The notes beneath the pieces were generated by a model. The model saw only the letters and a list, made by a program, of their open reading frames with translations, searched no databases and was not told where the DNA came from. From Planomonospora_B alba (GTDB lineage Bacteria; Actinomycetota; Actinomycetes; Streptosporangiales; Streptosporangiaceae), in NCBI RefSeq assembly GCF_039534085.1, contig NZ_BAAAUT010000015.1, positions 62,001 through 126,000 of the forward strand: a stretch of 64,000 nucleotides of DNA. Reading direction: 5' to 3'. Of the stretch, positions 1 to 6,628 are shown in pieces. A program made the position numbers and the translations under genes. Each line of letters opens with the position of its first letter. Position 1 is the first letter of the stretch.

Positions 1-1
1 C

Positions 2-1153
2 ATCGCGCTGCGCGCCGTCTTCGGCGGGCAGGCGGGCGTGGACGTGCCGCCCGGTGTGGTGACCACGCTGTTCGGCGCCGCCGTGATGGTGTGGCTGGCC
101 CGCCGTTACCGGGACGCCGGGCCGACCCGGCAGCCGCCGATCGTGCGCGTCGCGGCCCGCTCGCGCGCCGCCTTCCTGACCGTGGTGGCGGCCGGCGCGG
201 TCCTGCTCGCCGGCGCGGTCTTCCTGGGCATGCTCGGCGGCGACACCTGGGTCCTGGGCGGCGACCTGGCCAACTGGCTGAGCGGGCGGACCGGCCGCGG
301 CCTCACCTACGTGCTCGACCAGCGCTATCCCCGGGTCCTCGCCGCGGTGCTCGCCGGCGCCGCGCTGGCCGCCGCGGGCACGGCCGTGCAGGCCGTGTGC
401 CGCAACCCGCTGGCCGAGCCCGGCATGCTCGGCGTCACCGCCGGCGCGGGCGTGGGCGCGATCTCGCTGCTGGCCCTCGTGCCGCTCGCCGGGATCTGGC
501 CGATGTCCGCGGCGGCCATGGCCGGGGCGCTGGCCGCCGCGGCCGCGGTGTACCTGCTGTCGTGGCGCGGCGGGCTGAGCTCCGACCGCCTGGTGCTGAT
601 CGGCGTCGGCGTGCAGGCGGCGTGCACCGCCGTCACCGTGATGATCATCGTCAAGGCCGACCCCTGGAACACCGCCATGGCGCTGACCTGGCTGTCCGGC
701 TCCACCTACGGCCGCGTCCCCGTCCAGCTCATCCCGGTCGCGCTGGCCCTGCTCCTGGTGGTCCCGCTGATCGCCTGGCTCCGCCGCGACCTGGACCTGC
801 TGGCCCTGGACGAGGACACCCCCCGCGTCCTCGGCGTCCCCCTGGAGCCGGTACGGCTGGCCGCCCTGGGCGGCTCGGTGCTGCTGACCGCCACCGCGGT
901 CTCGGCCGTGGGCGTGGTCGGCTTCGTCGGCCTGATCGCCCCGCACGCCGCCCGCGCCCTGGTCGGCTCGGGCCACGCCCGCGTCCTCCCCGTGGCCGTG
1001 CTCCTCGGCGCCCTGCTGGTGAGCCTGGCCGACACGCTCGGGCGCACCGTCATCGCGCCGGCCCAGGTGCCCGCCGGGCTCGTCACCTCGCTGCTCGGCA
1101 CGCCGTACTTCGTCTGGCTGCTGTGGCGCTCGCGGGCGCGGGCGGACGGCTGA
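2..1153 (+). CDS. FecCD-family iron-siderophore ABC permease, C-terminal part of a double-length protein (5' partial)
   Basis: The frame is open to the window edge, so the true start lies upstream. The first visible residues (PPGVVTTLFGAAVMVWLARR) look like the end of one FecCD unit. A complete second unit follows, with about eight or nine hydrophobic segments, the conserved stretch NPLAEPGMLGVTAGAGVGA, the loop FVGLIAPHAAR and the closing VPAGLVTSLLGTPYFVWLL. Two fused FecCD units in one chain is the FhuB-like arrangement, in which one polypeptide forms the whole membrane pore for ferric-siderophore import. The partner ATPase and binding protein are not in the window and presumably lie to the left. 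The protein ends at TGA 1151. The family is certain; the siderophore carried cannot be told. Confidence 0.9.
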   Translation: MALRAVFGGQAGVDVPPGVVTTLFGAAVMVWLARRYRDAGPTRQPPIVRVAARSRAAFLTVVAAGAVLLAGAVFLGMLGGDTWVLGGDLANWLSGRTGRGLTYVLDQRYPRVLAAVLAGAALAAAGTAVQAVCRNPLAEPGMLGVTAGAGVGAISLLALVPLAGIWPMSAAAMAGALAAAAAVYLLSWRGGLSSDRLVLIGVGVQAACTAVTVMIIVKADPWNTAMALTWLSGSTYGRVPVQLIPVALALLLVVPLIAWLRRDLDLLALDEDTPRVLGVPLEPVRLAALGGSVLLTATAVSAVGVVGFVGLIAPHAARALVGSGHARVLPVAVLLGALLVSLADTLGRTVIAPAQVPAGLVTSLLGTPYFVWLLWRSRARADG

Positions 1154-1330
1154 CCGGCACCGGGCGGGCCGTCTCCGGCCGGGTGGCGAGCGGGCACGCC
1201 CCGCTCGCCGACCTGCGCCGCCACCGGGTCGGTGAGGGAGTGCCGAAGGAGCACTTCGTGTTCTGCGGCTACCGGTGGGCGGGCGGCGCGAGGTGAAGGT
1301 CCGGGACCGCTCCGGTCCTCCGCGCGACGA

Positions 1331-1762
1331 TCAAGGGATCTGGACGAGCAAACGACTGAAAGCGGTCTGATCCGCGCATTCCATCGAGTATCCATACGGG
1401 ATCTCCTCCCGCCCTCCATGCACATGGCGAGGGAACGTCCTCATGTTGGAACTGTGGAAGAACCCACCGCGGAAGTTCACACCGGGGACGGCGCATAGCC
1501 CGTCCAGCTCCGACCAGGGCGGAACAATCACAGCCATGGTCTTCCTGCGGAGCCTTTTGCGGTTGATGTAGATGACCAGGCGCCGACCGGGATGGACGAG
1601 TTCCAACTCGCTCCGCGTGGTGTGCGAGGGCCGGAACCCGGCCTCACCCGCCAGAGCCACCAGGCTTTCTTCCAGATCATCCGCCCAGGCACCGGCTCCT
1701 GCACTCGGCCAGGGATCGGGGAGAAAACGAAATGAACCGGCGGGAGGGATCGACTCAGTCAT
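1331..1762 (-). CDS. Hypothetical protein, 143 aa
   Basis: I do not recognise the family. The start MTESIPPAG at 1762 is chosen because a TAGGGT hexamer (1770-1775 on this strand) lies 7 nt upstream, as in leaderless actinobacterial transcripts. The open frame continues further upstream, but that part is not protein-like. The product is soluble with no membrane segment. A basic strip (RLVIYINRKRLRRKTMAVIV) is followed by an aromatic, Gly/His-rich C-terminal half (GGFFHSSNM, FPRHVHGG). The gene is the left end of a patch of accessory genes that continues with toxin-antitoxin genes. Its codon bias is weaker than that of the housekeeping genes in the window, which fits recent acquisition. Confidence 0.55.
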   Translation of the reverse strand: MTESIPPAGSFRFLPDPWPSAGAGAWADDLEESLVALAGEAGFRPSHTTRSELELVHPGRRLVIYINRKRLRRKTMAVIVPPWSELDGLCAVPGVNFRGGFFHSSNMRTFPRHVHGGREEIPYGYSMECADQTAFSRLLVQIP

Positions 1763-1769
1763 GATCGAG

Positions 1770-1775
1770 ACCCTA
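1770..1775 (-). promoter_or_regulatory. -10 element (TAGGGT) of a probably leaderless mRNA
   Basis: TAGGGT lies 7 nt upstream of the ATG at 1762, so transcription probably starts at or next to the start codon. No Shine-Dalgarno sequence is present at a usable distance, which supports a leaderless transcript. Confidence 0.45.
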
Positions 1776-1939
1776 CGGCGCATCTCCAAGCTGCGCCGGG
1801 AGATCTCGCCGGCTTCCAGGGATGGCTCCTGACGGCCCGTACGTGTGCACGGACGCACGTCCGTGCACACCAGGTGCCCCATCATGCGTTATCGCTCGCT
1901 GCCCCACCGAAAACGTACGCCCCGATCCTGATTCGCCGT

Positions 1940-2374
1940 CTACCAGAGGTCCGGCAGGAGGTGCGCCGCGGGATCGGCCCGTCTGGTGGTGGCCCACTCC
2001 AGGTCGAAGCAGGCGGGGTCGTAGTCAAGCGGCGCCCGTTCCACCGCCCAGTCGTGCTCCGGGTGGTCCGGGTCGGCGAGCGCTTCCAGGAACGCGTAGA
2101 AGCCGTAGATCCCACCGCGGTCCTCCGGCGGGCAGGCGCGGCGGCCGGCCAGGCAGCGCGGGTAGGCCACGCCTTTCTCGGCCGGGAGGACCTTCTCCAC
2201 GGTGAGCCGGTACTCCCAGCCGTCACCGAAGTCGTAGTCGTAGGACAGGTCCGCGCCCGCTCTGCGCACGGCTCCGGCCAGGGTGACCGTGCCGGGCACC
2301 TGGATCCGCCGCCAGATCGGCGGCCTGCTCCCCTTCAGCTGGATCTTGAGCTGGTGGATCCGAGCGGCGCTCAT
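1940..2374 (-). CDS. pRiA4b ORF-3-like protein, internally shortened (144 aa)
   Basis: The N-terminus (HQLKIQLKGSRPPIWRRIQV) and the later block LSYDYDFGDGWEYRLTVEKV are hallmarks of the plasmid pRiA4b ORF-3 family, whose function is unknown. In the usual family layout these blocks are separated by about 50 residues that include an AMGWxxxHLHxF segment. Here VPGTVTLAG runs almost directly into AVRRAGADLSYDYDFGDGW, so that segment is missing without loss of frame. The remaining C-terminal half (YPRCLAGRRACPPEDRGGIYGFYAFLEAL) looks intact. GGAGGAG lies 8 nt upstream of the ATG, so the gene still looks translatable. It is either a decayed family member or a minimal version. Neighbours are accessory toxin-antitoxin genes. 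Confidence 0.8.
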   Translation of the reverse strand: MSAARIHQLKIQLKGSRPPIWRRIQVPGTVTLAGAVRRAGADLSYDYDFGDGWEYRLTVEKVLPAEKGVAYPRCLAGRRACPPEDRGGIYGFYAFLEALADPDHPEHDWAVERAPLDYDPACFDLEWATTRRADPAAHLLPDLW

Positions 2375-2429
2375 CGCGGGTTCTCCTCCGGATGGTGGCT
2401 GGGGGCGGCCTGCGAAGCGAGAGCACCGA

Positions 2430-2467
2430 TTGCCAGAAAGGGTAGAATAATAGGGTAGTAAAGGTAG
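2430..2467 (+). promoter_or_regulatory. Promoter/operator of vapBC with three GGTAG iterations
   Basis: This AT-rich stretch stands out in GC-rich surroundings. It holds three GGTAG copies at 2441-2445, 2454-2458 and 2463-2467; the first two are GGGTAG, 13 bp apart. TTGCCA (2430-2435) and TAGAAT (2443-2448) or TAGGGT (2451-2456) resemble -35 and -10 elements. VapBC complexes autoregulate by binding their own promoter, so the iterations are candidate binding sites; this is inference. An AAAGGA ribosome-binding site follows, just before the ATG at 2479. Confidence 0.45.
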
Positions 2468-2478
2468 AAAGGAACGGC

Positions 2479-2739
2479 ATGAGCTTGAACATCAAGAACC
2501 CCGAGGCTGATCGCCTGGCGGCCGAAGTCAGCGCGCTCACCGGGGAGAGCAAGACCGCGGCGGTCATCTCCGCCCTCAGGGAGCGGCGCGAGCGCCTGCT
2601 CGCCCACCGCCAGGCGACCCAGGATGCCGCGATGGCCGACGACCTCCTCGCCCTCGCCGCGAAGATCCGCTCTCGGATCGGCCCGGCGGATCTGTCCACC
2701 GACTTCCTCTACGACCCGGAGACCGGGCTCCCCACATGA
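2479..2739 (+). CDS. vapB: VapB-type antitoxin (Rv0623-like, PSK family), 86 aa
   Basis: The N-terminus (MSLNIKNPEADRLAAEVSAL) is the short DNA-binding and dimerising segment of the Rv0623/PSK antitoxin family. The C-terminal DLSTDFLYDPETGLPT is the kind of tail that wraps around and blocks the PIN-domain toxin. The stop codon overlaps the start of vapC (ATGA at 2736-2739), so the two proteins are translationally coupled and made in matched amounts. The ribosome-binding site is AAAGGA, 5-6 nt before the ATG. The length is typical of the family. The role in this host (stabilisation of the region or stress response) is inferred from family knowledge. Confidence 0.9.
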   Translation: MSLNIKNPEADRLAAEVSALTGESKTAAVISALRERRERLLAHRQATQDAAMADDLLALAAKIRSRIGPADLSTDFLYDPETGLPT

Positions 2740-3128
2740 TCATCGACACCAGCGCGATCGTCGCGATCCTGAACGGCGAGCCGGACGCCGCCGACTTCGC
2801 CCGGGCCATCCAGGACGCTCCGAAACGCCGAATGTCGGCTGCGACCTATGTGGAGTTGGCCGCCGTAGTGGAACGAACCCGCGATCCAGCCGCCTCCCGG
2901 CTCCTGGACGACTTCCTGGCCCGAATGCGGATCGAGATCCTGCCCGTCACATCGGAGCAGGCACAGATCGCCCGCCGCGCCTACTGGGACTACGGCAAAG
3001 GCAGCGGGCACAAGGCAGGGCTGAACTTCGGCGACTGCTTCTCCTACGCGCTGGCGCGGGACAGACACGAACCGCTGCTGTTCAAGGGCGACGACTTCAC
3101 CCACACGGACGCGACCTCCGCGCTATGA
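2736..3128 (+). CDS. vapC: VapC toxin, PIN-domain ribonuclease, 130 aa
   Basis: This is a PIN-domain protein of normal length. The acidic metal-binding residues are present: Asp in MIIDTSAIVAIL (residue 4), Glu in TYVELAAVV (about residue 41), Asp in NFGDCFSYALA (about residue 95) and Asp in FKGDDFTHTD near the end. These positions bind Mg/Mn in VapC enzymes, which cut specific RNAs (tRNA or rRNA loops in known cases). The start overlaps the vapB stop as ATGA. With all active-site residues intact the toxin is probably functional. The RNA target cannot be predicted from sequence. Confidence 0.92.
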   Translation: MIIDTSAIVAILNGEPDAADFARAIQDAPKRRMSAATYVELAAVVERTRDPAASRLLDDFLARMRIEILPVTSEQAQIARRAYWDYGKGSGHKAGLNFGDCFSYALARDRHEPLLFKGDDFTHTDATSAL

Positions 3129-3254
3129 CGCCATCACGGCTCCCGCAGACGAGCGTGTGGCAGGCCGAACCGCTCCGGCGCTTCCGTGAAGACCGTGATG
3201 CGCCCCGGGTTGCCTGACCACCTCGACCCGGGCCATCTTGCCCAGTCTTACGGA

Positions 3255-3386
3255 TCATCGGGCAGCACGGTCCATCTCCTCGGCCGCCTCGTGCGCCTGG
3301 GCGACCTCGGCCGCGATTCCCGGGTCGGCCAGGAGCCGGTCCAGGTGGTCATTGCCGCGGACGAAGGTCCGCGCCGGCTCGGCCAT
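3255..3386 (-). CDS. Small hypothetical protein, 43 aa, downstream of the fused antitoxin gene
   Basis: A very strong ribosome-binding site (GAGGAGGAG) lies just upstream of the ATG at 3386, and the gene follows the fused antitoxin/toxin gene by 35 bp on the same strand. The product is charged and probably helical (MAEPARTFVRGNDHLDRLLA, then AHEAAEEMDRAAR). I do not recognise it. Its position suggests co-expression with the gene at 3422-4042 and possibly a third component of that module, but no function can be assigned. The frame extends upstream without a better start. Confidence 0.5.
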   Translation of the reverse strand: MAEPARTFVRGNDHLDRLLADPGIAAEVAQAHEAAEEMDRAAR

Positions 3387-3421
3387 GACTCCTCCTCGAT
3401 CAGCCCGTCCTGCGGGCGACT

Positions 3422-4042
3422 TCACGCATCGGTGTCCTTGGGATGCCGGGGCGAGGCATAGACGAGATGAACGGTCCGCCGGTGTTCGTCGACCAGGTAG
3501 CGCACGCGGCCGCCCGCGGTGACCTCGTACTCCCACTGCGGGCATTCACGACCGCCCAGCGTCCCGGAGGCGAGACGGCCGCGCAGCCGGTGCTGCCGGT
3601 CCGGGTCCTCCTCCGGCAGCGAGCGGGTGAGCTGCGCGGTCAGCGCGGGGTCGGCCAGGATACGGGCGGTTGCACGCCACTCGACGATGACCCGGTGCAG
3701 GGTGGCGTGGACGTCCAGGTCGACCGCGTCCCGCGTGGCGTCGACGAGTTCCTGGACGAACTCACGCCCCTCGTCCGCGGACAGGTGCCGCGCCCAGGGA
3801 AAGACCAGGGGCAGAGCGTGCAGGACGGCGCGCACGCCCTCATCACTGGCCAGTAGTGCGGCGATCATGCGAGCCGCCACGTCCGCCGTCTCCTCGCGCT
3901 GGCGGTCGTGGCGGGCCGTGGAGATGAACAGGTCCTCTCCGTCGCGGCGCTTTATGTGTACGCGGTGGAACCGGTCGATGGTCTCGGCGACCTGCCTGGA
4001 GTGCTTCGACAGGTCGGAGAACGAGACGATCGGCATGGTCAT
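3422..4042 (-). CDS. Fused antitoxin / RelE-ParE-like toxin fragment, 206 aa
   Basis: The N-terminal ~45 residues (MPIVSFSDLSKHSRQVAETI, ending ISTARHD) resemble Phd/YefM-type antitoxins. A helical segment follows to about residue 145, including a block around RVIVEWRATARILADPALTA. The last ~55 residues (GRECPQWEYEVTAGGRVRYL, then VHLVYASPRHPKDTDA) look like the C-terminal strands of a RelE/ParE-type toxin. In related actinobacterial pairs I would expect two genes, so this looks like a fusion that has lost the toxin's N-terminal half. The start at 4042 is preferred because a TATGGT hexamer lies 5 nt upstream, although MPIV at 4036 is possible. A perfect inverted repeat sits just upstream. Domain assignment is from pattern memory and moderately sure. 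Confidence 0.6.
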   Translation of the reverse strand: MTMPIVSFSDLSKHSRQVAETIDRFHRVHIKRRDGEDLFISTARHDRQREETADVAARMIAALLASDEGVRAVLHALPLVFPWARHLSADEGREFVQELVDATRDAVDLDVHATLHRVIVEWRATARILADPALTAQLTRSLPEEDPDRQHRLRGRLASGTLGGRECPQWEYEVTAGGRVRYLVDEHRRTVHLVYASPRHPKDTDA

Positions 4043-4047
4043 ACCGC

Positions 4048-4072
4048 ACCATATTTCGGAACACATTCCGAA
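4048..4072 (-). promoter_or_regulatory. Promoter and palindromic operator of the fused antitoxin gene
   Basis: A perfect 7-bp inverted repeat (TTCGGAA, 4-nt spacer CACA, TTCCGAA) spans 4055-4072. On the minus strand the hexamer TATGGT (4048-4053) lies between it and the start codon, 5 nt before the ATG at 4042. A dyad directly abutting the -10 element is the normal layout for autorepression by an antitoxin. Confidence 0.6.
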
Positions 4073-4332
4073 GTAAAGAACGTCCGGCCAGGCTCTCGCA
4101 CCAAGGTCGACGGCCTCACCGCGCAGGGAAGCACACCTCGCGTGGCACCCGAGGTCCCGCACCGCACCAGAGCGACTCACCCTCTGGGATGAGCAGATGC
4201 CCCTATAGGCGCCCCCCTTCATCGACGAGCCGCCCACACCCTGTGTCCACCGGATGAAGAATCGCACCCACCAGGCGGCAAACCGGACAGGGAAACGATC
4301 AAGGAAACGGCATCGCCGCAGGCCGTGAGGGG

Positions 4333-4406
4333 TAGGGCGGGCGGGACTCGAACCCGCGACCCAGGGATTATGAGTCCCCTGCTCTAACCGGCTGAGCTAC
4401 CGCCCC
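4333..4406 (-). tRNA. tRNA with CAU anticodon (elongator tRNA-Met or lysidine-modified tRNA-Ile2)
   Basis: A full cloverleaf can be drawn. The 7-bp acceptor stem is GGGGCGG with CCGCCCT (one G-U pair at the end). The D-arm is GCTC/GAGC, the anticodon stem GGGGA/TCCCT has loop CTCATAA (anticodon CAT), and the T-arm is GCGGG/CCCGC. The discriminator base is A, and CCA is not encoded. It is not the initiator, because the acceptor stem is fully paired at its end. CAT can be elongator Met or Ile2, and I cannot separate these by eye. The accessory genes to the left lie on the side of its 3' end, where integrases usually insert, but no duplicated tRNA fragment was found. Confidence 0.93.
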
Positions 4407-4555
4407 TCGCGTCGCCGTACCGACGCATTCAATCAAACCGCCGCCCCGTTCGCACATCCGCCGGGAGAACCGGTCCAATATGTGACCTTCCCCCGCCAGG
4501 TCCCCCGTCCGGGCTCGCTAGGGTACGGTGAAGCCGCGTTGAGGAGTGTTGGAAA

Positions 4556-5677
4556 ATGAAGGTTATTGAGGCTTTCCGCGAGTCGTTCGGCACCGAACCA
4601 CACGGGGTGTGGCACGCTCCGGGCCGCGTCAACCTGATCGGTGAGCACACCGACTACAACGACGGGTTCGTGCTGCCGTTCGCCGTGCCGTGGGGGATCA
4701 CCGCGGCGGTCTCGCCCCGCGAGGACGGCCTCGTCCGGCTCCGGTCGCTCCAGACGGACGGTCCGGCCTCGACCGTCGACGACCTGCACGCGGCCGAGGG
4801 CTGGACGCGGTACGCCGTCGGGGTGGTCTGGGCGCTGCGGGAGGCCGGACACCCGGTACGGGGCGCGGACATCGTGGTCGACGGGGACGTGCCGCGGGGC
4901 GCGGGGCTGTCGTCGAGCGCCGCGCTGGAGGTCGCGGTCGGCCTCGCGCTCGACGAGCTGTACGGCCTGCGCCTGCCCCGGATGGACCTCGCCCGTATCT
5001 GCCAGCGGGCGGAGAACGAGTTCGTCGGCATGCCCTGCGGGGTCATGGACCAGGCGGCCTCGGCGCTGGGCGAGGAGGGCAAGGCCCTCTTCCTGGACTG
5101 CCGGACGCTCGGCTCCCGGACCATCCCGTTCGACCTGGCCGCGCACGGCCTGCAGCTGCTGATCATCAACACCGGCGCCCACCACGAACTCGCCGACGGC
5201 CAGTACGCCCGGCGGCGGCAGGACTGCGAGAGCGCCGCGGCACGGCTGGGGGTGGCCGCGCTGCGCGACGTCACCGACCTGGCCGGTGCGCTGGCCCGGC
5301 TCTCCGGGGACGAGCGCAGGCGCGTGCAGCACGTGGTGACCGAGAACCACCGGGTCGAGGCGGTCGTCGGGCTGCTGCGCGCGGGGGCGGTCCGGGAGGT
5401 CGGGGCGCTGCTGAACGCCTCGCACCTGTCACTGCGCGACCAGTTCGAGGTCTCGTGCCCGGAGCTGGACGTGGCCGTGGAGGCCGCGATCCGGGGCGGG
5501 GCCCGGGGCGCGCGGATGACCGGCGGCGGGTTCGGCGGGTCGGCGATCGCGCTGGTCGCCGACGACCGGGTGGAGCCCGTCCGGGACGCGGTGCTCCTGG
5601 CCTACGCCGAGCGCGGCTGGGCCCCGCCGGAGGTCTACCCCGCGACCCCCGCCGCCGGGGCGCGTCGCCTGGCCTGA
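4556..5677 (+). CDS. galK: Galactokinase
   Basis: The enzyme phosphorylates galactose to galactose-1-phosphate with ATP (Leloir pathway, cytosol). The galactokinase signature GRVNLIGEHTDYNDG is at residues 23-37. The GHMP ATP-binding motif PRGAGLSSSAALE is near residue 115, and the C-terminal GHMP motif GGGFGGSAIALV near residue 323. The length (373 aa) is normal. A -10-like TAGGGT lies at 4519-4524, and GAGGAG about 10 nt before the ATG serves as ribosome-binding site. galT and galE are not adjacent, so the gene stands alone between a tRNA and a FadR-type regulator transcribed toward it. Confidence 0.96.
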   Translation: MKVIEAFRESFGTEPHGVWHAPGRVNLIGEHTDYNDGFVLPFAVPWGITAAVSPREDGLVRLRSLQTDGPASTVDDLHAAEGWTRYAVGVVWALREAGHPVRGADIVVDGDVPRGAGLSSSAALEVAVGLALDELYGLRLPRMDLARICQRAENEFVGMPCGVMDQAASALGEEGKALFLDCRTLGSRTIPFDLAAHGLQLLIINTGAHHELADGQYARRRQDCESAAARLGVAALRDVTDLAGALARLSGDERRRVQHVVTENHRVEAVVGLLRAGAVREVGALLNASHLSLRDQFEVSCPELDVAVEAAIRGGARGARMTGGGFGGSAIALVADDRVEPVRDAVLLAYAERGWAPPEVYPATPAAGARRLA

Positions 5678-5763
5678 TCCACCCCGAGGCCGCGGCCCGG
5701 CCCCGCCCGTCCCAGACGCACCGGCCCGCCCTGGGCGCACGGCGGCATGCGCCCGCCCCGCGG

Positions 5764-6468
5764 TCACGCCCCGGCGGCCGTCGTCCGGCGGAGGAGCGCC
5801 AGCGTACGGTCCAGTTCGTCCTGGAGCGTACGGCAGGCCAGCTCGGCGTCCCCCTGCTCGACGGCCCGGACCAGGGCGGCGTGGGTGTCGTCTCCGGGAT
5901 TGCAGTCGCCGTCCCGGAGGCCGAGCAGGTCCACCAGATCGACGAGGCCCTGCCGGAGCGCGGGGACGAACTCCGCGAACAGGTCGGTGAGCACGGGGTT
6001 GTGCGCGGCGGCCACGACCGCGGCGTGCAGGGCGATGTCGGCGTCGACGAAGGCGGCGTCGCTCTCCGCCGCGGCGGTGCGCCTGCCGGCCAGCGCCCCG
6101 CGCAGGAGGGCGATGTCGGATTCCGTCCTCCGCTCGGCCGCGAGACGGGCGGCCTGCACCTCGATGAGCATGCGCACCTCGTAGACGTGGACGACGGCGG
6201 CACGGCGGAGCTTGGCGGGCCAGTCCTCCTCTGGCTCGGCGGCGACGACGAAGACCCCCGCCCCCTGCCGCGCCTGCACCAGTCCGGCCCCGGCGAGGGC
6301 GCGGACGGCCTCCCGCACGGTGGAGCGGCCGACACCGAGCGTTCTGGCCAGGGTGGTCTCCCCGGGCAGTCTGGTGCCGACCGGCCACTCCCCCGAGGTG
6401 ATCTGATCGCGTAGGCGCTGGGTGGCCTGGTCGACCAGCGAACTGGGGCGGAGGGCGCCAAGTGACAT
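5764..6468 (-). CDS. FadR-subfamily GntR transcriptional regulator
   Basis: The N-terminal winged helix (residues ~8-75) carries the GntR pattern LRDQITSGEWPVGTRLPGE and GVGRSTVREAVRALAGAGLV. The C-terminal FCD all-helical domain (residues ~95-225) has the typical ligand/metal residues in AFVDADIALHAAV (Asp/His), DTHAALV and neighbouring positions. The gene is divergent from the short leuA paralog. The dyad CTCAG-N5-CTGAG (6477-6491) overlaps the -35 element of the leuA2 leader and lies just upstream of this gene's AGAGG ribosome-binding site. It is therefore the likely repressor of both genes. The effector is unknown; FCD proteins usually bind carboxylates, so an intermediate of the leucine or branched-chain acid pathway is a reasonable guess. 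Confidence 0.93.
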   Translation of the reverse strand: MSLGALRPSSLVDQATQRLRDQITSGEWPVGTRLPGETTLARTLGVGRSTVREAVRALAGAGLVQARQGAGVFVVAAEPEEDWPAKLRRAAVVHVYEVRMLIEVQAARLAAERRTESDIALLRGALAGRRTAAAESDAAFVDADIALHAAVVAAAHNPVLTDLFAEFVPALRQGLVDLVDLLGLRDGDCNPGDDTHAALVRAVEQGDAELACRTLQDELDRTLALLRRTTAAGA

Positions 6469-6476
6469 CTTTACCT

Positions 6477-6512
6477 CTCAGGTTGTCTGAGGAGCTGAGC
6501 TGTGTTTAGCTT
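6477..6512 (+). promoter_or_regulatory. Promoter of the leuA2 leader with overlapping FadR-type operator dyad
   Basis: TTGTCT (6483-6488) and TAGCTT (6507-6512) are separated by 18 bp. The ATG of the leader peptide at 6519 lies exactly 6 nt after the hexamer, so the mRNA is probably leaderless. The dyad CTCAG-GTTGT-CTGAG (6477-6491) covers the -35 element, with another CTGAG at 6495-6499. Its position between the divergent regulator and leuA2 suggests operator function. Confidence 0.6.
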
Positions 6513-6518
6513 ACCGGC

Positions 6519-6563
6519 ATGTCGCTGCGCCGTCTCCTTCTCGGCTGCCGCGGCGGGGTCTGA
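6519..6563 (+). CDS. Leu-rich leader peptide of leuA2 (14 codons)
   Basis: The ORF reads MSLRRLLLGCRGGV and stops at TGA 6561. Four of its 14 residues are leucine, including three consecutive codons (CTC CTT CTC) of which CTT is uncommon in this genome. The start sits 6 nt after a -10 hexamer, so it is probably translated from a leaderless mRNA. The last codons form the 5' arm of a perfect 12-bp stem, and the stop codon falls in its loop. This is the layout expected for ribosome-mediated sensing of charged tRNA-Leu upstream of a leucine biosynthetic gene. Confidence 0.72.
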   Translation: MSLRRLLLGCRGGV

Positions 6564-6617
6564 TCCGACCGGCACCCCGCCGCGGGTGCCCTGCCGCCGG
6601 TCGGCCTCTCCACGACC
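6548..6617 (+). ncRNA. LEU-element-like pseudoknot leader of leuA2
   Basis: Positions 6548-6559 pair perfectly with 6574-6585 (12 bp, 14-nt loop). Nine loop bases, 6565-6573 (CCGACCGGC), are perfectly complementary to 6596-6604 (GCCGGTCGG), giving a pseudoknot or a mutually exclusive fold. In the alternative, GGTCG (6600-6604) can pair with CGACC (6613-6617), directly beside the AAGGA ribosome-binding site (6619-6623). A conserved pseudoknot upstream of leuA (LEU element) has been described in Actinobacteria by comparative analysis; this matches that idea. The mechanism is inferred. Confidence 0.7.
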
Positions 6618-6628
6618 GAAGGACCACC

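Noticed and set aside
4333..4406. Possible attachment site of an integrated element at the CAU tRNA
   Set aside because: I looked for a second copy of the tRNA 3' end in the left-hand region and found none, and no integrase gene is present. The accessory patch is kept only as an inference.
4333..4406. Specific assignment of the CAU tRNA as Ile2
   Set aside because: The identity elements that separate elongator Met from lysidine-modified Ile2 could not be scored reliably by eye; left ambiguous.
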